Of a DNA stretch of 64,000 bases, positions 41,701 through 51,469 are shown in pieces. Each line of letters starts with the position of its first letter. Position 1 is the stretch's first letter. Below the pieces are notes generated by a model that was not told the origin of the DNA, did not search any database, and saw only the letters and a program-made list of their open reading frames with translations. Source of the stretch: Micrasema longulum (lineage: Eukaryota > Arthropoda > Insecta > Trichoptera > Brachycentridae); NCBI GenBank assembly GCA_022494885.1, contig JAGVSM010004959.1, positions 24,540 to 88,539 of the forward strand. The letters run 5' to 3'. The translations under genes and the position numbers were made by a program.

Positions 41701-44660
41701 AATAACTGGTCACGTGGGAGACGGACTGACCGACAGCATTGTGAATATATTATTGCGCAACAAAAAGTAATACCGTTAAAATATTGAAGCTTTCTATTTT
41801 AATCAAATAAAATTCTAACAGATTAAATACTCAACTATAACTCTAACACTAGGGAGTTATTTTGATCTAACAATTGCAACAGAGAGTGAAAACATTTTCG
41901 AGAAGTGAATAAGAGGAATGAAGTAATAAGAGAACAGACGCAGCAAACTCCCGTGACAACTTTCGTCAAGCAGGGGCGAATGCTCCTTATAATCGATTAC
42001 TTGCAGCTTACCGTATTTTTTTTGACATCGAAAGTAATGTTTTATGTTACAGTATTATTAGGAAAAAACACATCACCAAAAAAATATATTACTTTTCTTG
42101 GGCAAGTAAATTTATATCATATTCCTTAATTCCATACAGCGACAAGTTGCGCCTCTATTGGTCAAAAATATTACTAATGGATTACACGAGATTATTCTGC
42201 TGATGAAAAAAAAAACGTCTTAAACCTAAAATTTTAGAATCTTGTTAAAAAAATTACACTTGCAATTACAGTAAAATCTTGCAGCTTTCATTAATGCAAT
42301 TTAGTCTTTCAATACTTTTTCATAAGGGCTAGTATTCTTTAAAGTACATCAATTTGACTTACGACAGTCTAAGGGAGGTGACAATATACGCACTCGTTAT
42401 GTGTGAGAAAGAGATAACGAATATATTTTGTATGTCTTAACACGGAAGTTACAATGATAAGTAAGTACTTATGTTTCGGTGGTCTGAAAGTAAATTTACT
42501 TTAAAATAAATTAATATTTTGATATTTTAATCGAAACGAATTGATATTTTAATCCATAATATAGTATAAATCCTTTAGTGGGTTTTAAAAAACAAAGATT
42601 CCCTAATTGTTTTTTAATTGTAATTCGTTTTTGTGCATACGATGACAGTTGAATATTGTAGGTTATTCTTCATTATCCATTTAAACTTTTAAAATTAAGT
42701 TAGAGTTATGATAAAAACGTTACTAGTGTATAGTGTTAAGAATAAAAATATATGAAGAATTATAATACGTATAACTTATGTCGTTTTGTGAATAATAATG
42801 TGAAATAAAAGTCGATGAAACAATGATTCTTAAAACGTAATTTATGTTTTGTTTGGTGAACTATCGTACTCGGTAAGGAATACTTTTAAATTATTTAGTT
42901 TTTATCTCATTTATTAAGAAATGGTGTTTTATTTCAAGACAAGTTATAATAGTCAGACTTAAACTAAGATGCACCGGTACGCTAATGAATTATCCAGTTT
43001 GATTAATGACTTTTTCGGCACTTGGTCCAAAACACGAAATAGCTGCGCGGATGGGTTATTGCTTTCTAATGGCGAAGGCGGGGTTCGAGTCCTTAGGGGG
43101 TTCCAATTTTTTTTTGCGATTATGTTTTTTTAAATTGTATTTTATAAATCAAATGTTTTTGTTACATTAGAAAATATTTTTACTAAAACTATTAGCCACT
43201 GGAGCCATTTGTTATGGATTATTTATCAAATTTAAAATAGACTTGTTTTTTATATGCCATACTACCGCTATGGACATTTTATCAGAATTTTCGTAGCTTG
43301 CCAATTTAAAAACTCACTGCTCGCCACTGTCGTCAAGAGGAGGGAATACTGTTGGATGGGGCCATATACTGCGGATGCCTCCTGAGAGTCTTAACCACGC
43401 TCGCCTACTTTACATGGCAGCCGGTAGAGATGAATGGAGGCTCTTTGTGGATACCATATGTTCCAACTAGGGAGCGGACATGGAATGATGATGATGAGGC
43501 ATTTACAAGACTTGTGACCTGTCAGTGGCTGGTTTAAATGGCTACTTTACTCTTTGTAATATTGCGTTCAGGCGCAGCCTAGTAGGTTTTAGAAGGATGA
43601 ATCTCACCCACAAGATAGACTTTACAAAAAGTTAACAGATGGAAAAGTTGAGGAAATGTGGCTGTTTAAACGTGGGCAGAAATGGTGAATGTTACACTTG
43701 TGTAAAATAGCCACTTAAACCTGGCAATGACGGGTAATAAGCGCTGTATATGTCTAGACTTCCATACTCCCTTCTCAAAAATGTTTTTTTATTTATTTAA
43801 ATCTTAAAATAGGGCACACATATCATACATATTGTTATGTGTGTTCTAATAATAACATTGCAAATATATTTAATTTATAAATTGTTTATCACATGTCTTG
43901 ACCATTATTTTAAATTTTGATATGTTTTTTTCTTCATAAATATTTTTTTCCATTTCGTAATACTTTTTAATTGCTTTAAATAAAATTGAATTTTGTAACT
44001 TTGCCTTTTTCCTAAATGGAAGTCTAATTTTGTTCTTTTCTCTAGTATTGTGATTGTGTTCATGCTGGTTCCGATCAATTTTTTTCCAAAATTCTGTTTT
44101 TTTATCAGAGTTTATAATTTTATGAACAAATATCATTGTATTGTAAAATATTCTTTGTTTATATGTTAATAATTTCATTTCATTTACCATCGACTTTTGA
44201 TATTTTTTGCAACAAATTTAGATCTAAAAAACTCCCTAGGGAGGAAATCCAGCCAGTCTGCAAACATTTGGACATGCTCAACACATTGTTGAATTAACTA
44301 ACTGATATAAAAAGAAGTATAAAAATGAGGATATAAATGTTTCAGACGGATGAATCTCACCCACGTGATAAAGGTTTCGGCTCTTTTTCTTCACACAAGT
44401 TAACAGACGGAAGTTTTGATGAAATGTAGATGTTATAACATAGGCAAAATGGTGAATGTTACACGGTGTGTAAAGTGGCCACTCAAACCAGTCGATGACA
44501 GGTCGTAAGCCCTGTGAATGCATAGACTTCCACATTTCCTTCTCAAAAAGGTTTTATCTCTTTGCTGCAACAAATAAAAAATAAACAAATATTTACCATT
44601 CGCTCCTAGAGATGATGACGCCATTATTAAAACCCCCAGGAAAATAATTGTGGACGCCAT
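38590..44660 (-). CDS. Small secreted helical protein, partial gene model
   Basis: I do not recognise the family. Three exons on the minus strand join in phase: 44660-44597, 40434-40294 and 38721-38590 (64, 141 and 132 nt, all junctions phase 1). Residues 1-20 form a signal peptide (core 'TIIFLGVLIM'). The mature part has only two cysteines so far, C37 and C49, and charged, probably helical segments ('SKLEKVLDSL', 'LNQRLNKIKDLF'). A TATA box and good start context support the 5' end. The 3' end is open: either the donor at 38589 leads to an unseen exon, or translation continues to a stop at 38462 through RTE-1-derived sequence (154 residues). The introns hold LINEs, Pal and J-like repeats. 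Confidence 0.7.
38795..39140. repeat. J-like foldback
   Basis: Left 'gtacccgtctcttcttcagg' with 'caccaacatgcaaa' and right 'ttgcatgtcggtgtagtg' with 'tcctgacgaagagaaaggta' are inverted arms. It is more diverged than J copies 1 and 2. Confidence 0.6.
39130..40035 (-). pseudogene. LINE reverse transcriptase (Jockey/CR1-like) pseudogene
   Basis: The most complete palm domain here. Reading leftward: 'PGLDGITPAIL', 'FIDLKKDFDTVDHE', 'ITCGVPQGSILGPLFFLIYI' and 'LQLYADDTVIFY' with the catalytic YADD near 39370, then, beyond a tandem repeat, 'LADWMRLNKLSLNVKK'. Stops and frameshifts occur throughout. It lies in intron 2 of the secreted-protein gene, in the same orientation. Confidence 0.82.
39270..39330. 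repeat. Short tandem repeat of about 12 bp
   Basis: 'ctttcagttaa' and 'ctttcaggtaa' alternate about five times. It separates the two parts of the LINE reading frame and may be a local expansion. Confidence 0.75.
40294..40434 (-). CDS. Secreted-protein gene exon 2
   Basis: Acceptor 'ttatttgcag', donor 'gtgagt'. 47 codons including 'DFHLPILCKGLANGESEEKC'. Phase 1 at both sides. Confidence 0.75.
40595..40725 (-). repeat. Repeat E fragment
   Basis: 'cgtattatcggcgctatgat' and 'attactccgcgtgtgacgtc' match the reverse of 590-690. Confidence 0.65.
40915..41265 (-). mobile_element. LINE C-terminal fragment
   Basis: Minus frame of 111 codons, intact: 'LPLQKRREIAHKIYLLKIAS', then 'PELLCKLSINVPSK', then 'FDIDLFANNLNDVRRLL'. 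A Jockey/CR1-like C-terminus. (TA)n lies just downstream at 40775-40792. Confidence 0.7.
41400..41910 (+). repeat. Pal-A copy with an internal insertion
   Basis: Plus-oriented from 'aatttcctcaactcttccat' to 'gattgtctccctag', then 243 bp of foreign sequence, then 'ctagggagttattttg' to 'cattttcgagaag'. Confidence 0.78.
41605..41848. mobile_element. Insertion in the centre of the Pal palindrome
   Basis: CTAG stands on both sides (41601-41604 and 41849-41852). The inserted piece has CG-rich wording ('gcagcgcctctagcggc') unlike Pal. No convincing terminal repeat. Confidence 0.5.
41911..43319. other. Mostly unassigned; one tRNA-like head
   Basis: No supported gene. At 43035-43110 'gcgcggatgggttattgc' and B-box 'ggttcgagtcc', followed by a T-run, look like a tRNA-derived SINE head, but there is no second copy. 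Confidence 0.35.
43320..43497 (+). mobile_element. RTE-3: second RTE-type LINE 3' end
   Basis: It reads 'AGRDEWRLFVDTIC' after a decayed stretch, then 'ggaatgatgatgatgag'. The W-R-L-F-V block close to the end and an (ATG)n tail are typical of RTE/BovB-type 3' ends. It runs directly into Pal at 43498. Confidence 0.5.
43498..44570. repeat. Pal-A inverted copy split by a LINE
   Basis: A short plus part (43498-43562) and a minus part (43563-43785), interrupted at 43790-44208 by a LINE. The minus unit resumes with 'tgcaacaaatttagatct' and continues to 44570, 27 bp from the donor of the secreted-protein exon 1. Confidence 0.8.
43790..44208 (-). mobile_element. LINE 3' end nested in Pal
   Basis: Minus frame of 106 codons, intact, with 'LLTYKQRIFYNTMIFVHKII' and 'LQNSILFKAIKKYYEM', then a 3' region and a (TAAA)n tail. 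The flanking Pal words are continuous across it. Confidence 0.75.
44597..44660 (-). CDS. Secreted-protein gene exon 1
   Basis: It encodes 'MASTIIFLGVLIMASSSLGA' and one further residue, then the donor 'aatg|gtaaat'. Start context 'ctacaATGg'. Confidence 0.75.
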
Positions 44661-44737
44661 TGTAGATGAGAATGAATGTTTACTAACTTAAAATAAAACA
44701 AAATAAATTTCTGTAAGAATACACGATTTTTCAACGT

Positions 44738-44745
44738 ATTTATAC
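44738..44745 (-). promoter_or_regulatory. TATA box of the secreted-protein gene
   Basis: TATAAATA on the minus strand, about 78 bp upstream of the start codon. This allows a transcription start near 44710 and a 5' UTR of about 50 nt. Confidence 0.65.
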
Positions 44746-44851
44746 CGTGCAAAAAAAATACGGAATGATTTTATTGACAGAAATTTTTTTTTTACAAACA
44801 AGCCATCGCGTCGTTTCCCCGAGGGATGGTTTGGCGTACAATGTCTACATT

Positions 44852-45624
44852 AACCCTCCCTCCCCGGTGATGTGTAGCTAGTACAGTATAGTATAAATAT
44901 AATCTATATTGGGTTTAGATTTTCAGTATTCCTCCATTACACATTTACGTATCGACTAAAATAATTTGTTATTAAATAATAAGTACTTATTGGGCACAAA
45001 AAAAGCATTTTATCGGAAATCGGGGATAAAATACAAATATCATCAAAAGTATACTCTCAGTCAGTCACGTAGTCCAGTACTATATAGCTTCTCAGTAGCT
45101 CTCGGGAAGTTGGCGCGGGTGCACGTTTCGCCCGAGTCGTTAGTGATACCTAGTGGTTTTTTCATGTTTTCAGCAGTTAGATTTGAAATATTATCTTCTT
45201 TGAATTAAATTATGGTTAATTAATGCCATTCCCCGTAATATTCTATTTTTTCCTTTTTATATCTCTTATTTTTTTAATGTGTAGTGACTACTCAGCTTTT
45301 TTGTCGGCCTCGTGGTGTAATGGTCAGCGCATTTGCCTACCACGCAAGAGGTCTCGGGTTCGATTCCCGACAGGTTCAATATGAAATATTTATTCAATAG
45401 GGTGTTTTCACGCTGAAATATTTCATAGTCCCTGGGCTGGTACCTGAGGCGTAAGACTGATCATCTTACCTTCATGTTGCAAAAATGATCAAGATACGCT
45501 GCGATCGGTGTACCAATGCAGTGCCCTATCCACCATTAGGTGCGGATAGGGAATGATGATGATGATGATGACTACACAGCACCGTAACGCGCGGGTGTAT
45601 ATAGGACAGTAAGGGAAAGGTTAA
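44852..45624. mobile_element. Element N, copy 2, carrying SINE1
   Basis: The body matches 16143-16520 for long blocks ('ggaagttggcgcgggtgcac', 'tcgcccgagtcgtta'). The right end is TTAA at 45621-45624. The left arm is degraded or replaced. SINE1 interrupts the right arm. It lies about 110 bp upstream of the secreted-protein TATA box. Confidence 0.72.
45301..45572 (+). mobile_element. SINE1, most complete copy
   Basis: The head 'gtcggcctcgtggtgtaatg' has an anticodon-like loop CTACCAC and B-box 'ggttcgattcc', resembling a glycine tRNA with ACC. A body and (ATG)n tail follow. The flanks 'gactactcagc' and 'gactacacagc' are an 11-bp target duplication with one mismatch. The empty site is at 16460-16475. 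Confidence 0.88.
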
Positions 45625-45639
45625 GATAGATAATTATCT

Positions 45640-45985
45640 AAGCACTCTCTCAATACCCACCCACAATAAGGGAATGTACAGAGCTGCTTGGTTTAATAAC
45701 AATACATGTGCCAGCCAGGATTTGTAGACGGTACCACCTGTTTCATATACCAATAAGTCAAACATCGTATGTTAAAAATGTTTTTTTTTGTAGGACTTTT
45801 TCAATGTACAATACAAAATTTAAAAATACAGATTACACAAACATCACTCTGTCAGATTTAAAATTTACACTAAAAATGTATTATGTAACTTAGTAGACAT
45901 TATAACAATAAATATGTACATCTCCCCTCCCTTCCTTATCCTCTCTTCAAGCATTTTTGTTCCATACCGCCCAAATGAGGGAAAC
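45640..45985 (+). mobile_element. LINE-Z 3' end
   Basis: It reads 'VPARICRRYHLFHIPI' to a stop at 45893, then a 3' region with 'catctcccctcccttcctta'. It is the plus-strand relative of 57905-58314. Confidence 0.75.
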
Positions 45986-45999
45986 CTTATTCTGGTAAA

Positions 46000-46395
46000 A
46001 TTGGATACAAAAAGTGTTTTCTTACGCGGGGTAAAAATTAGAGCATTAAATTGTCCTACAAAGTTTCTTGAAAATGTACAGAATAATTAAAAATATCTTT
46101 GATAAAAACGCACTACTTTAAATGACGTCACTGGTTCATGTGAATCAACCTATGATCTGAGAGCTATGGAAGATTTCCGGTCTGTTTGTCGCTTCTGGAC
46201 CAATGGGAAGAACTGAATGAGAATAAGCGGAAAATAACTTCTGACGTTACACGCGGAGTTATTTCAGAAATACAAAACTTTGAAAAATCGTAGCGCCGAT
46301 AATACGATATATAAAAATTAAATAAAAAATTTTTTTGACTTAGTTTAACAGTCTATTAACAAATAAAAAATTAAAAAAAAAACACCGAACTTCCC
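46000..46395 (+). repeat. Repeat E, copy 2
   Basis: It matches 380-775 with few differences ('atgacgtcactggttcatgt', 'agcgccgataatacgatat'). Confidence 0.8.
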
Positions 46396-46735
46396 CATTA
46401 ACAGTAACTTAATGTTCTTAAAATAAATGTTTAAAAAAATCTTTGATTATTGAGTACATGAAAATAACATTTTATGTAATATATTTTCTTTACTAACTTT
46501 GTATACTTTGTGGAAATCTGTTATTAGTCCTGAGTTTATACACTATATCTGTTTGTTTACTAAAAATATGTATGTAGAACTGTTGATTTCTCAAATAAAA
46601 AAAATATAAAAAAAATACCACATACTAAGAATACAGATAAAATATATGAAATGGATTAAAAATAATTAATTGTATTTTCAAAATCAATATGGATATATTG
46701 GAGAAATGTTTTAACACATATTTTTTAAATTTAAT
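46396..46735. other. No recognisable feature
   Basis: AT-rich, no supported element. Confidence 0.5.
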
Positions 46736-47225
46736 TTAATTTATTATATATACGGCCTAAGCCAATTACAACAGTTAAATAAAGAAACATAAATACAAGA
46801 AATTGAACAAAAAGAGTATAAACCTATGTAGCAAAGACAAACAAGGGCAATACAATAATGGTATACAATATATTTTTAAAAACGAAAGACATAAGACTGC
46901 GAGCTAAACCACGCCAGTCCAACTTCATCCCACGCTGATTGAGTCGCGAAGAGATCTACGAAAAGCCGGAAGATCTATCCCAAAGAATTCCAAGCCGTGT
47001 GACGAATTGACTAATCTACACATTCTGGACATTGTGGCATAAAAACAAAAGTTGCTCTTAGAAGATTTTAAAAATAGCAGATTTTGACTTCTGGTGACAC
47101 GGGTGGGAACATAAAAAGAAATTGATTGCAACAGAGATGGAACATCACTTATAGCATTAAGTATAATATTTTTTTAATGCATATAAGGTCCATTTCAGTT
47201 CTACGTTTCTCCAATAAATGAAAAA
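46736..47225 (-). mobile_element. LINE-K 3' end, uninterrupted
   Basis: Coding on the minus strand from about 47225 ('SISFYVPTRVTRSQNLLFLK', 'SRMCRLVNSSHGLEFFGIDL'), then the 3' region to 'cggcctaagcc' at 46760. It provides the empty-site reference for the RTE-1 insertion at 8008. Confidence 0.8.
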
Positions 47226-47515
47226 AAGAAATTGAATAAAAATACGTTGCTAAAAAAACGCGACGAGTTTGGCCTTGGTTGTTGTGACGTCAAGATTCGT
47301 GGTAACGTTCTAAACTAATTTCAATGGCCCGGAACAAATAAACACGAATCGTGACGTATTAGGGGCGTGGGCAATGCAATGACCATTTTTGCGGGAATTC
47401 AAAATTACAATTTTAAAAATAATTTTTATGCGACTAATAATTAGCAATTTTTTTTTTTACTGGAAAGTACTTCATAGACCTTTATTACTTTAAAAATGCA
47501 AAAAAAACATAAAGT
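47226..47515. other. Unassigned
   Basis: There is a small inverted pair 'gtcaagattcgtg' and 'cacgaatcgtgac' (47289-47362). No other signal. Confidence 0.4.
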
Positions 47516-48115
47516 GTCTATGCGGCTCGACTGTGGAATCATCTCCCATCCACCATCAAAGATGTTACTACATTTTATTGTGAATAGGGGCTAGATTTCT
47601 TATTGTCTATGCGCTCTGTAGCTGCAAGACGTGCTGTAATCTAGCTCCTGTATATCATAATTGGAGACGAAGAACAAGAATCCCAACCGTCCATGCGCTC
47701 TGTAGCCGCAAGACGTGGTGGGATATTTATTTATTGTACAGTGCCCTTGAGGTGATTTTCACAAAAACGGCGCTATATTAATTATCCAAATATATAATAT
47801 ATATATCTCCGTTTAAATCATGTCTGAAGAAACATCTCCATTCTCTTCCCCAATATTTTCTCTTTTCCTGTTTTCTCTTTTTTCCTTTTTTGCATCGGGT
47901 AATATTATTGGTTGAGGATCATTTATACTCAAATACATTTATTTATATTTTTATGTATCTTAAGCATTTTAATTTTCTATTGAATATGTTTTTTATCTTG
48001 AATTATAAATTCAAAATTTTATTTTATCGGTTGGTTGGAAGAAATTGCCACTTGGCAATAAGTCCGCCAAAGTATTCATTCTTTGTACTTTAAGTTTTAA
48101 ATAAATAATTATGAT
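47516..48115 (+). mobile_element. LINE-L 3' end with a nested insertion
   Basis: 'gtggaatcatctcccatcca' to 'gatgttactaca' and, after the insertion, 'gtttaaatcatgtctgaaga' to 'gttggaagaaattgcca' match 11820-12180. Confidence 0.75.
47575..47807. repeat. Nested repeat with 'atgcgctctgtagc' units
   Basis: Two degenerate units with 'atgcgctctgtagctgcaag' and 'atgcgctctgtagccgcaag', then a CR1-like tail block ('aaaacggcgctatatta'). It interrupts LINE-L exactly where 11860 is continuous. The same unit is tandem at 52085-52445. Confidence 0.65.
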
Positions 48116-48304
48116 TTTTAATTTAAATTAACAAAATAAACATCCTGTATATGTTATCGTTAAAAAAATATATAAATCACACCTTATCACATGTTCGACT
48201 TCAAACCGTCAAATATTTTAGAATATTGTACATTATGCAAATGCCAGTTTCTGCAAAATTATTAGAACCTGTCCATTTCATACTGTTTTTATTGCTTTTT
48301 TTAT
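48116..48304. other. No recognisable feature
   Basis: AT-rich, unassigned. Confidence 0.5.
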
Positions 48305-48365
48305 TACGCAATTTCCCTTCGGAGTAGGCAGAGAGGATAGAACGCCGCACGCGTCTATCCTGCCA
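48305..48365 (-). mobile_element. RTE-1 3' terminus
   Basis: 'ggagtaggcagagaggatag' and 'aacgccgcacgcgtctatcc' are the reverse of the last 60 bases of RTE-1 coding sequence. Confidence 0.65.
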
Positions 48366-48434
48366 TACTTAGGTATACCCATTCCTACGTTCTTTAAAAC
48401 GGTTTCTGGTGGAGAATTTACTTTCATTGTTGAT

Positions 48435-48520
48435 TATAATCATCGTCATTCCCTTTCCGTACCTAACGGTGCATAGGGCACCGCATTGGTACACCAATCG
48501 CAGCGTATCTTGATGATTTT
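48435..48520 (-). mobile_element. SINE1 3' part
   Basis: 'catcgtcattccctttccgt', 'gtgcatagggcaccgcattg' and 'caatcgcagcgtatcttga' are the reverse SINE1 3' half. Confidence 0.8.
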
Positions 48521-48543
48521 TACAATTTCTAGTACCAGTTCAG

Positions 48544-49126
48544 TGGCCTAATCACAAATAACTATCGACGTGCTAATAAGCGACGTGATAAAAATTTCTC
48601 ACCATGGTTGTTTATCGTATTCGCGATCACAATGAAACATCCGTGAACGTGAACACCTAATATAAAATGTCAAAATATTTACGTTTGCGACGTATAATCC
48701 TGCTGCGCAATCACATATTTGAATTACACCGGTGTAAATATGGAAAATATTCCAAAACTGTTATGTTTATTTATTTATTCATTATTCACGCTATTTATTG
48801 CATTTAGCCGGCGGTTGGCGAGCCAAATGTCAAGAAAAGCAGTAATTAAATTTTCACTTTTTTTTGTACTAGATACTCCTTACTATTTTGCAAATGCAAT
48901 ATATTGTATTATTTTTTTTATAGTAAAGGCCTATTTTTCGCCAGTGAACTGTATTTATTTACGAGGAAAACAAAAAACAAACCGACACGCGCGTTGACTT
49001 AGAGATTACACACGCATTGTTTTATGATTGCGATTACTTACGCATGTTCATTATTGTTCATTGTGATCGCTCAAATGCTTAGCATGTTTTTAAGCGCGTC
49101 GATAGATATTTGTGATTAAGCTACAT
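48544..49126 (-). mobile_element. Repeat H, copy 3 (complete)
   Basis: Both ends are present: 'aatcacaaataactatcgac' and the inverted 'gtcgatagatatttgtgatt', about 30 bp each. It encloses the H body ('gagccaaatgtcaagaaaag'). An open frame of 92 codons inside is not conserved in copies 1 and 2. Confidence 0.8.
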
Positions 49127-49330
49127 GGGCTATGATATATTCTAGTGTGAAAACACCCTCTTGAATAAATATTTCTCATCAACCATGTCGGGAATCGAAC
49201 CCGAGATCTTTTGAATGTCGGGCAAATGCGCTGGCCACTACACCACGAGGTCGACAAACCGTTGATTACAGTGAAGTCAAAGAGCTGAAACCTTTATTGC
49301 TGTGAAGAGATCCATCTGATGGTTTAATGG
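49127..49330 (-). mobile_element. SINE1 + Pal, second copy of the composite unit
   Basis: SINE1 (49130-49262) and Pal (49263-49328) follow the H end exactly as at 21284-21480. Confidence 0.78.
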
Positions 49331-49354
49331 AAAGGGAAAACATTTTTATATATC

Positions 49355-49608
49355 ACACTGTGTAACATTCACCATTCTGCCCATATTCAAACATCCACAT
49401 TTCCTCGACTCGTCCATCTGTTGACTTTTGTGAAGTAAAAGAGCTGAAACCTTCATCACGCCGGTGAGATTCATCCGGCTGAACCAAATCGCCTTCTAGG
49501 CAACGCCTGAAAACAATTTTCCAATTTTTATACTTCTTTTACCAGTTTGTTGATTCAACAATGTTTTGAGTGTGTCCAAATGTTTGCAGACTGGCCGAAT
49601 TTCCTTCC
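49355..49608 (+). repeat. Pal-A copy
   Basis: Plus-oriented from 'cactgtgtaacattcaccat' through 'taggcaacgcctgaaaacaa' to 'tgtttgcagactggcc'. Confidence 0.82.
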
Positions 49609-49611
49609 AGT

Positions 49612-49740
49612 CTAATAAGAATGACAAATTTCGGACGTTTCGAAGTTTCGGGTCCTGCCGAAACTAGAACAGAAGCCGAAATTCGGTTTCCGTTTCAGAT
49701 GAAAATCTCGTTTCGGTCGGAAACTACAATCTGTATGTTA
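49612..49740. repeat. Repeat T (CCGAAA-rich)
   Basis: The words 'ccgaaac', 'gtttcgg' and 'cggaaac' recur in both orientations. Related stretches are at 32680-32720 and 61650-61735. Confidence 0.5.
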
Positions 49741-50000
49741 ATCCTAAAATAAAAAAAAACTAATTGTATTTTTTTAAATAATTTATTTCATGAAGCGTCT
49801 AAAGCAGTGGTTCTTAACCGGTGCTCCGCGAGCTTGTTGCAAGTGCTCCGCGAAATTATGAAAAGCAAAATTTTATGTTGACTCATTTACTGTGCGATTT
49901 GAGTTGCAGACGTAATGGCCGGATGGCAGCACCCTTGCAAAGTGACGTTGTGTGCTCTCATCTCACAACAGCGGTCAAGAGAACCGTTGCTCGGTTACCA

Positions 50001-50534
50001 TAGTCCTTAAAATTTAGCTTGATTCAAATGACAGCTGTCAACTCATGTCAATAGTGATGAGAAATTACTGATCACTGATCATGTACCGATCAAATCGATT
50101 TTATCAGTTTTTTCATGCAAACATGAACCTCTGTTTCCGAAAATCGATATAAAAACGCATAAACGAGCCTATTGTAGTGTGTTTACAACAATTATTCACA
50201 AAAAATAAGACATTTATACCTTTTTCGTGAACAACATCAAATGAACTATTTTTTTATTCGATCAATTTGTCCCATCTCTAACGTTTTTGCAAAATGATGT
50301 AACCTTGTAAGAACGTCATTAATTAGGTTTATTTAATTTTTCTTTTAGTTTTTAAGCTGATTTTATATATTTATGTTGAATTATGTGTCAAGCATTGTAT
50401 AAAAAAAATTAACACGCCAGATACAAATGATTTTTCGTGTGTCAATATAAATAACTCCTTAGACGGTACTACAAAGTTATGTCGTCTCTTTTTCTGACAA
50501 ATGTCATTCTAATCAAGCTATATTTTAAGGAATA
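50001..50534. mobile_element. Repeat F, copy 2
   Basis: It has the same 37-bp inverted ends as copy 1 ('tagtccttaaaatttagctt', 'tattttaaggaata') and the shared body ('gatcatgtaccgatcaaatc'). Confidence 0.78.
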
Positions 50535-50597
50535 TAGCTCTTCCACGCGGGGATTCCCCTTGCGTTATTGCGTTCATACAGGGAGTTCATTAAACCC

Positions 50598-50896
50598 TGT
50601 CACATCCGAAACCACGATGATCAGTATGAGAAAGAAGACATATTGGCACATTAAAATAAATTTTTAGAACGACTAAAATCTTAAAAAATAAAAGATAAAT
50701 ATAAAACAAATGCTTGCTTACTTCTGCAGAGGAGAAATGAGGAGGGGGCAGTCTGATACACCGTCAACCGCAAGACCGCGCCCCTCTCGCTTCACCCCTG
50801 CAGAAGTAAGCAACCATTTGTTTGTTTTAAATATTTTTTTTAATATGCTAATATGTCTTCTTGCCCATACTGATCATCGTGGTTTCGGATGTGTCA
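50598..50896. repeat. Foldback inside the hAT-like element
   Basis: Outer arms 'cacatccgaaaccacgatga' and 'catcgtggtttcggatgtg' and inner arms 'tgcttacttctgcag' and 'ctgcagaagtaagca' make an imperfect hairpin of about 300 bp with a short loop. Confidence 0.75.
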
Positions 50897-51350
50897 GAGT
50901 TTAAAGAACACCTGTACAGCTAATAGACAGACCCTGTGATTAAATTATCTTTTGTTTGTTTATTTAGCGTTGTGCGTATGCTGTTTATAACATAAGTGCA
51001 TCTTTATTTATTTTTTTTTAAATATTACAGTTTTCAACATTATATTTGTCTGAGCTAGGTTTTTCGACATTAACCAGTATTAAAACGAAAAACGCGAGCA
51101 GCTTTATCAAATTTTAGACCTAATATCGCTGAAATTTGTAAAAGCTGACAAGTTTAGGTGTCACATTTAATCATTTTAGGCACAAAAAGTTTCATTTGAG
51201 TATTTATGTTTTTGTGTAATTTTTTACTTGTCTGTTGTAAAATAATCAATATTATTTTTAAAAAGTTATCTTTGTGTGTTTTTTTAATCTTTAGTTTTGA
51301 TCTTTTCCCGACTTCAAAAAGGTTCAGAACCACTGGTTAGATGATAGAGT

Positions 51351-51469
51351 CTAGATGTATTTGAAGACCACGGGAGTCGCGAGCGGAGTGCGCCGAATTT
51401 CGTCCCGTAGCGAACGCATCTCCCGCAGAAGAACATATTGGACTTGGCGAAGTTGCTCCCTCACTTCAC
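51351..51469 (-). CDS. Unidentified gene, last exon
   Basis: Acceptor 'gtattttgcag'. It completes an Arg codon with the preceding exon, then 38 codons and TAG. A hAT-like element ends 15 bp beyond the stop. Confidence 0.7.

Larger units (their letters stand above)
49805..51335. mobile_element. hAT-like non-autonomous element with nested repeats
   Basis: Terminal repeats CAGTGGTTCTTAACC (49805-49819) and, inverted, CAGTGGTTCTGAACC (51321-51335) match at 14 of 15 positions, with the CAG start typical of hAT. No transposase. Repeat F copy 2 and a foldback lie inside. The 8-bp target duplication is not clear. Confidence 0.6.

Noticed and set aside
45301..45375. A functional tRNA gene
   Set aside because: The acceptor stem is incomplete, and the head is followed by the SINE1 body and tail, with other copies in the window. 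It is a SINE head.
48719..48997. A 92-codon membrane-like protein
   Set aside because: It lies wholly inside repeat H and the frame is broken in the other two copies.
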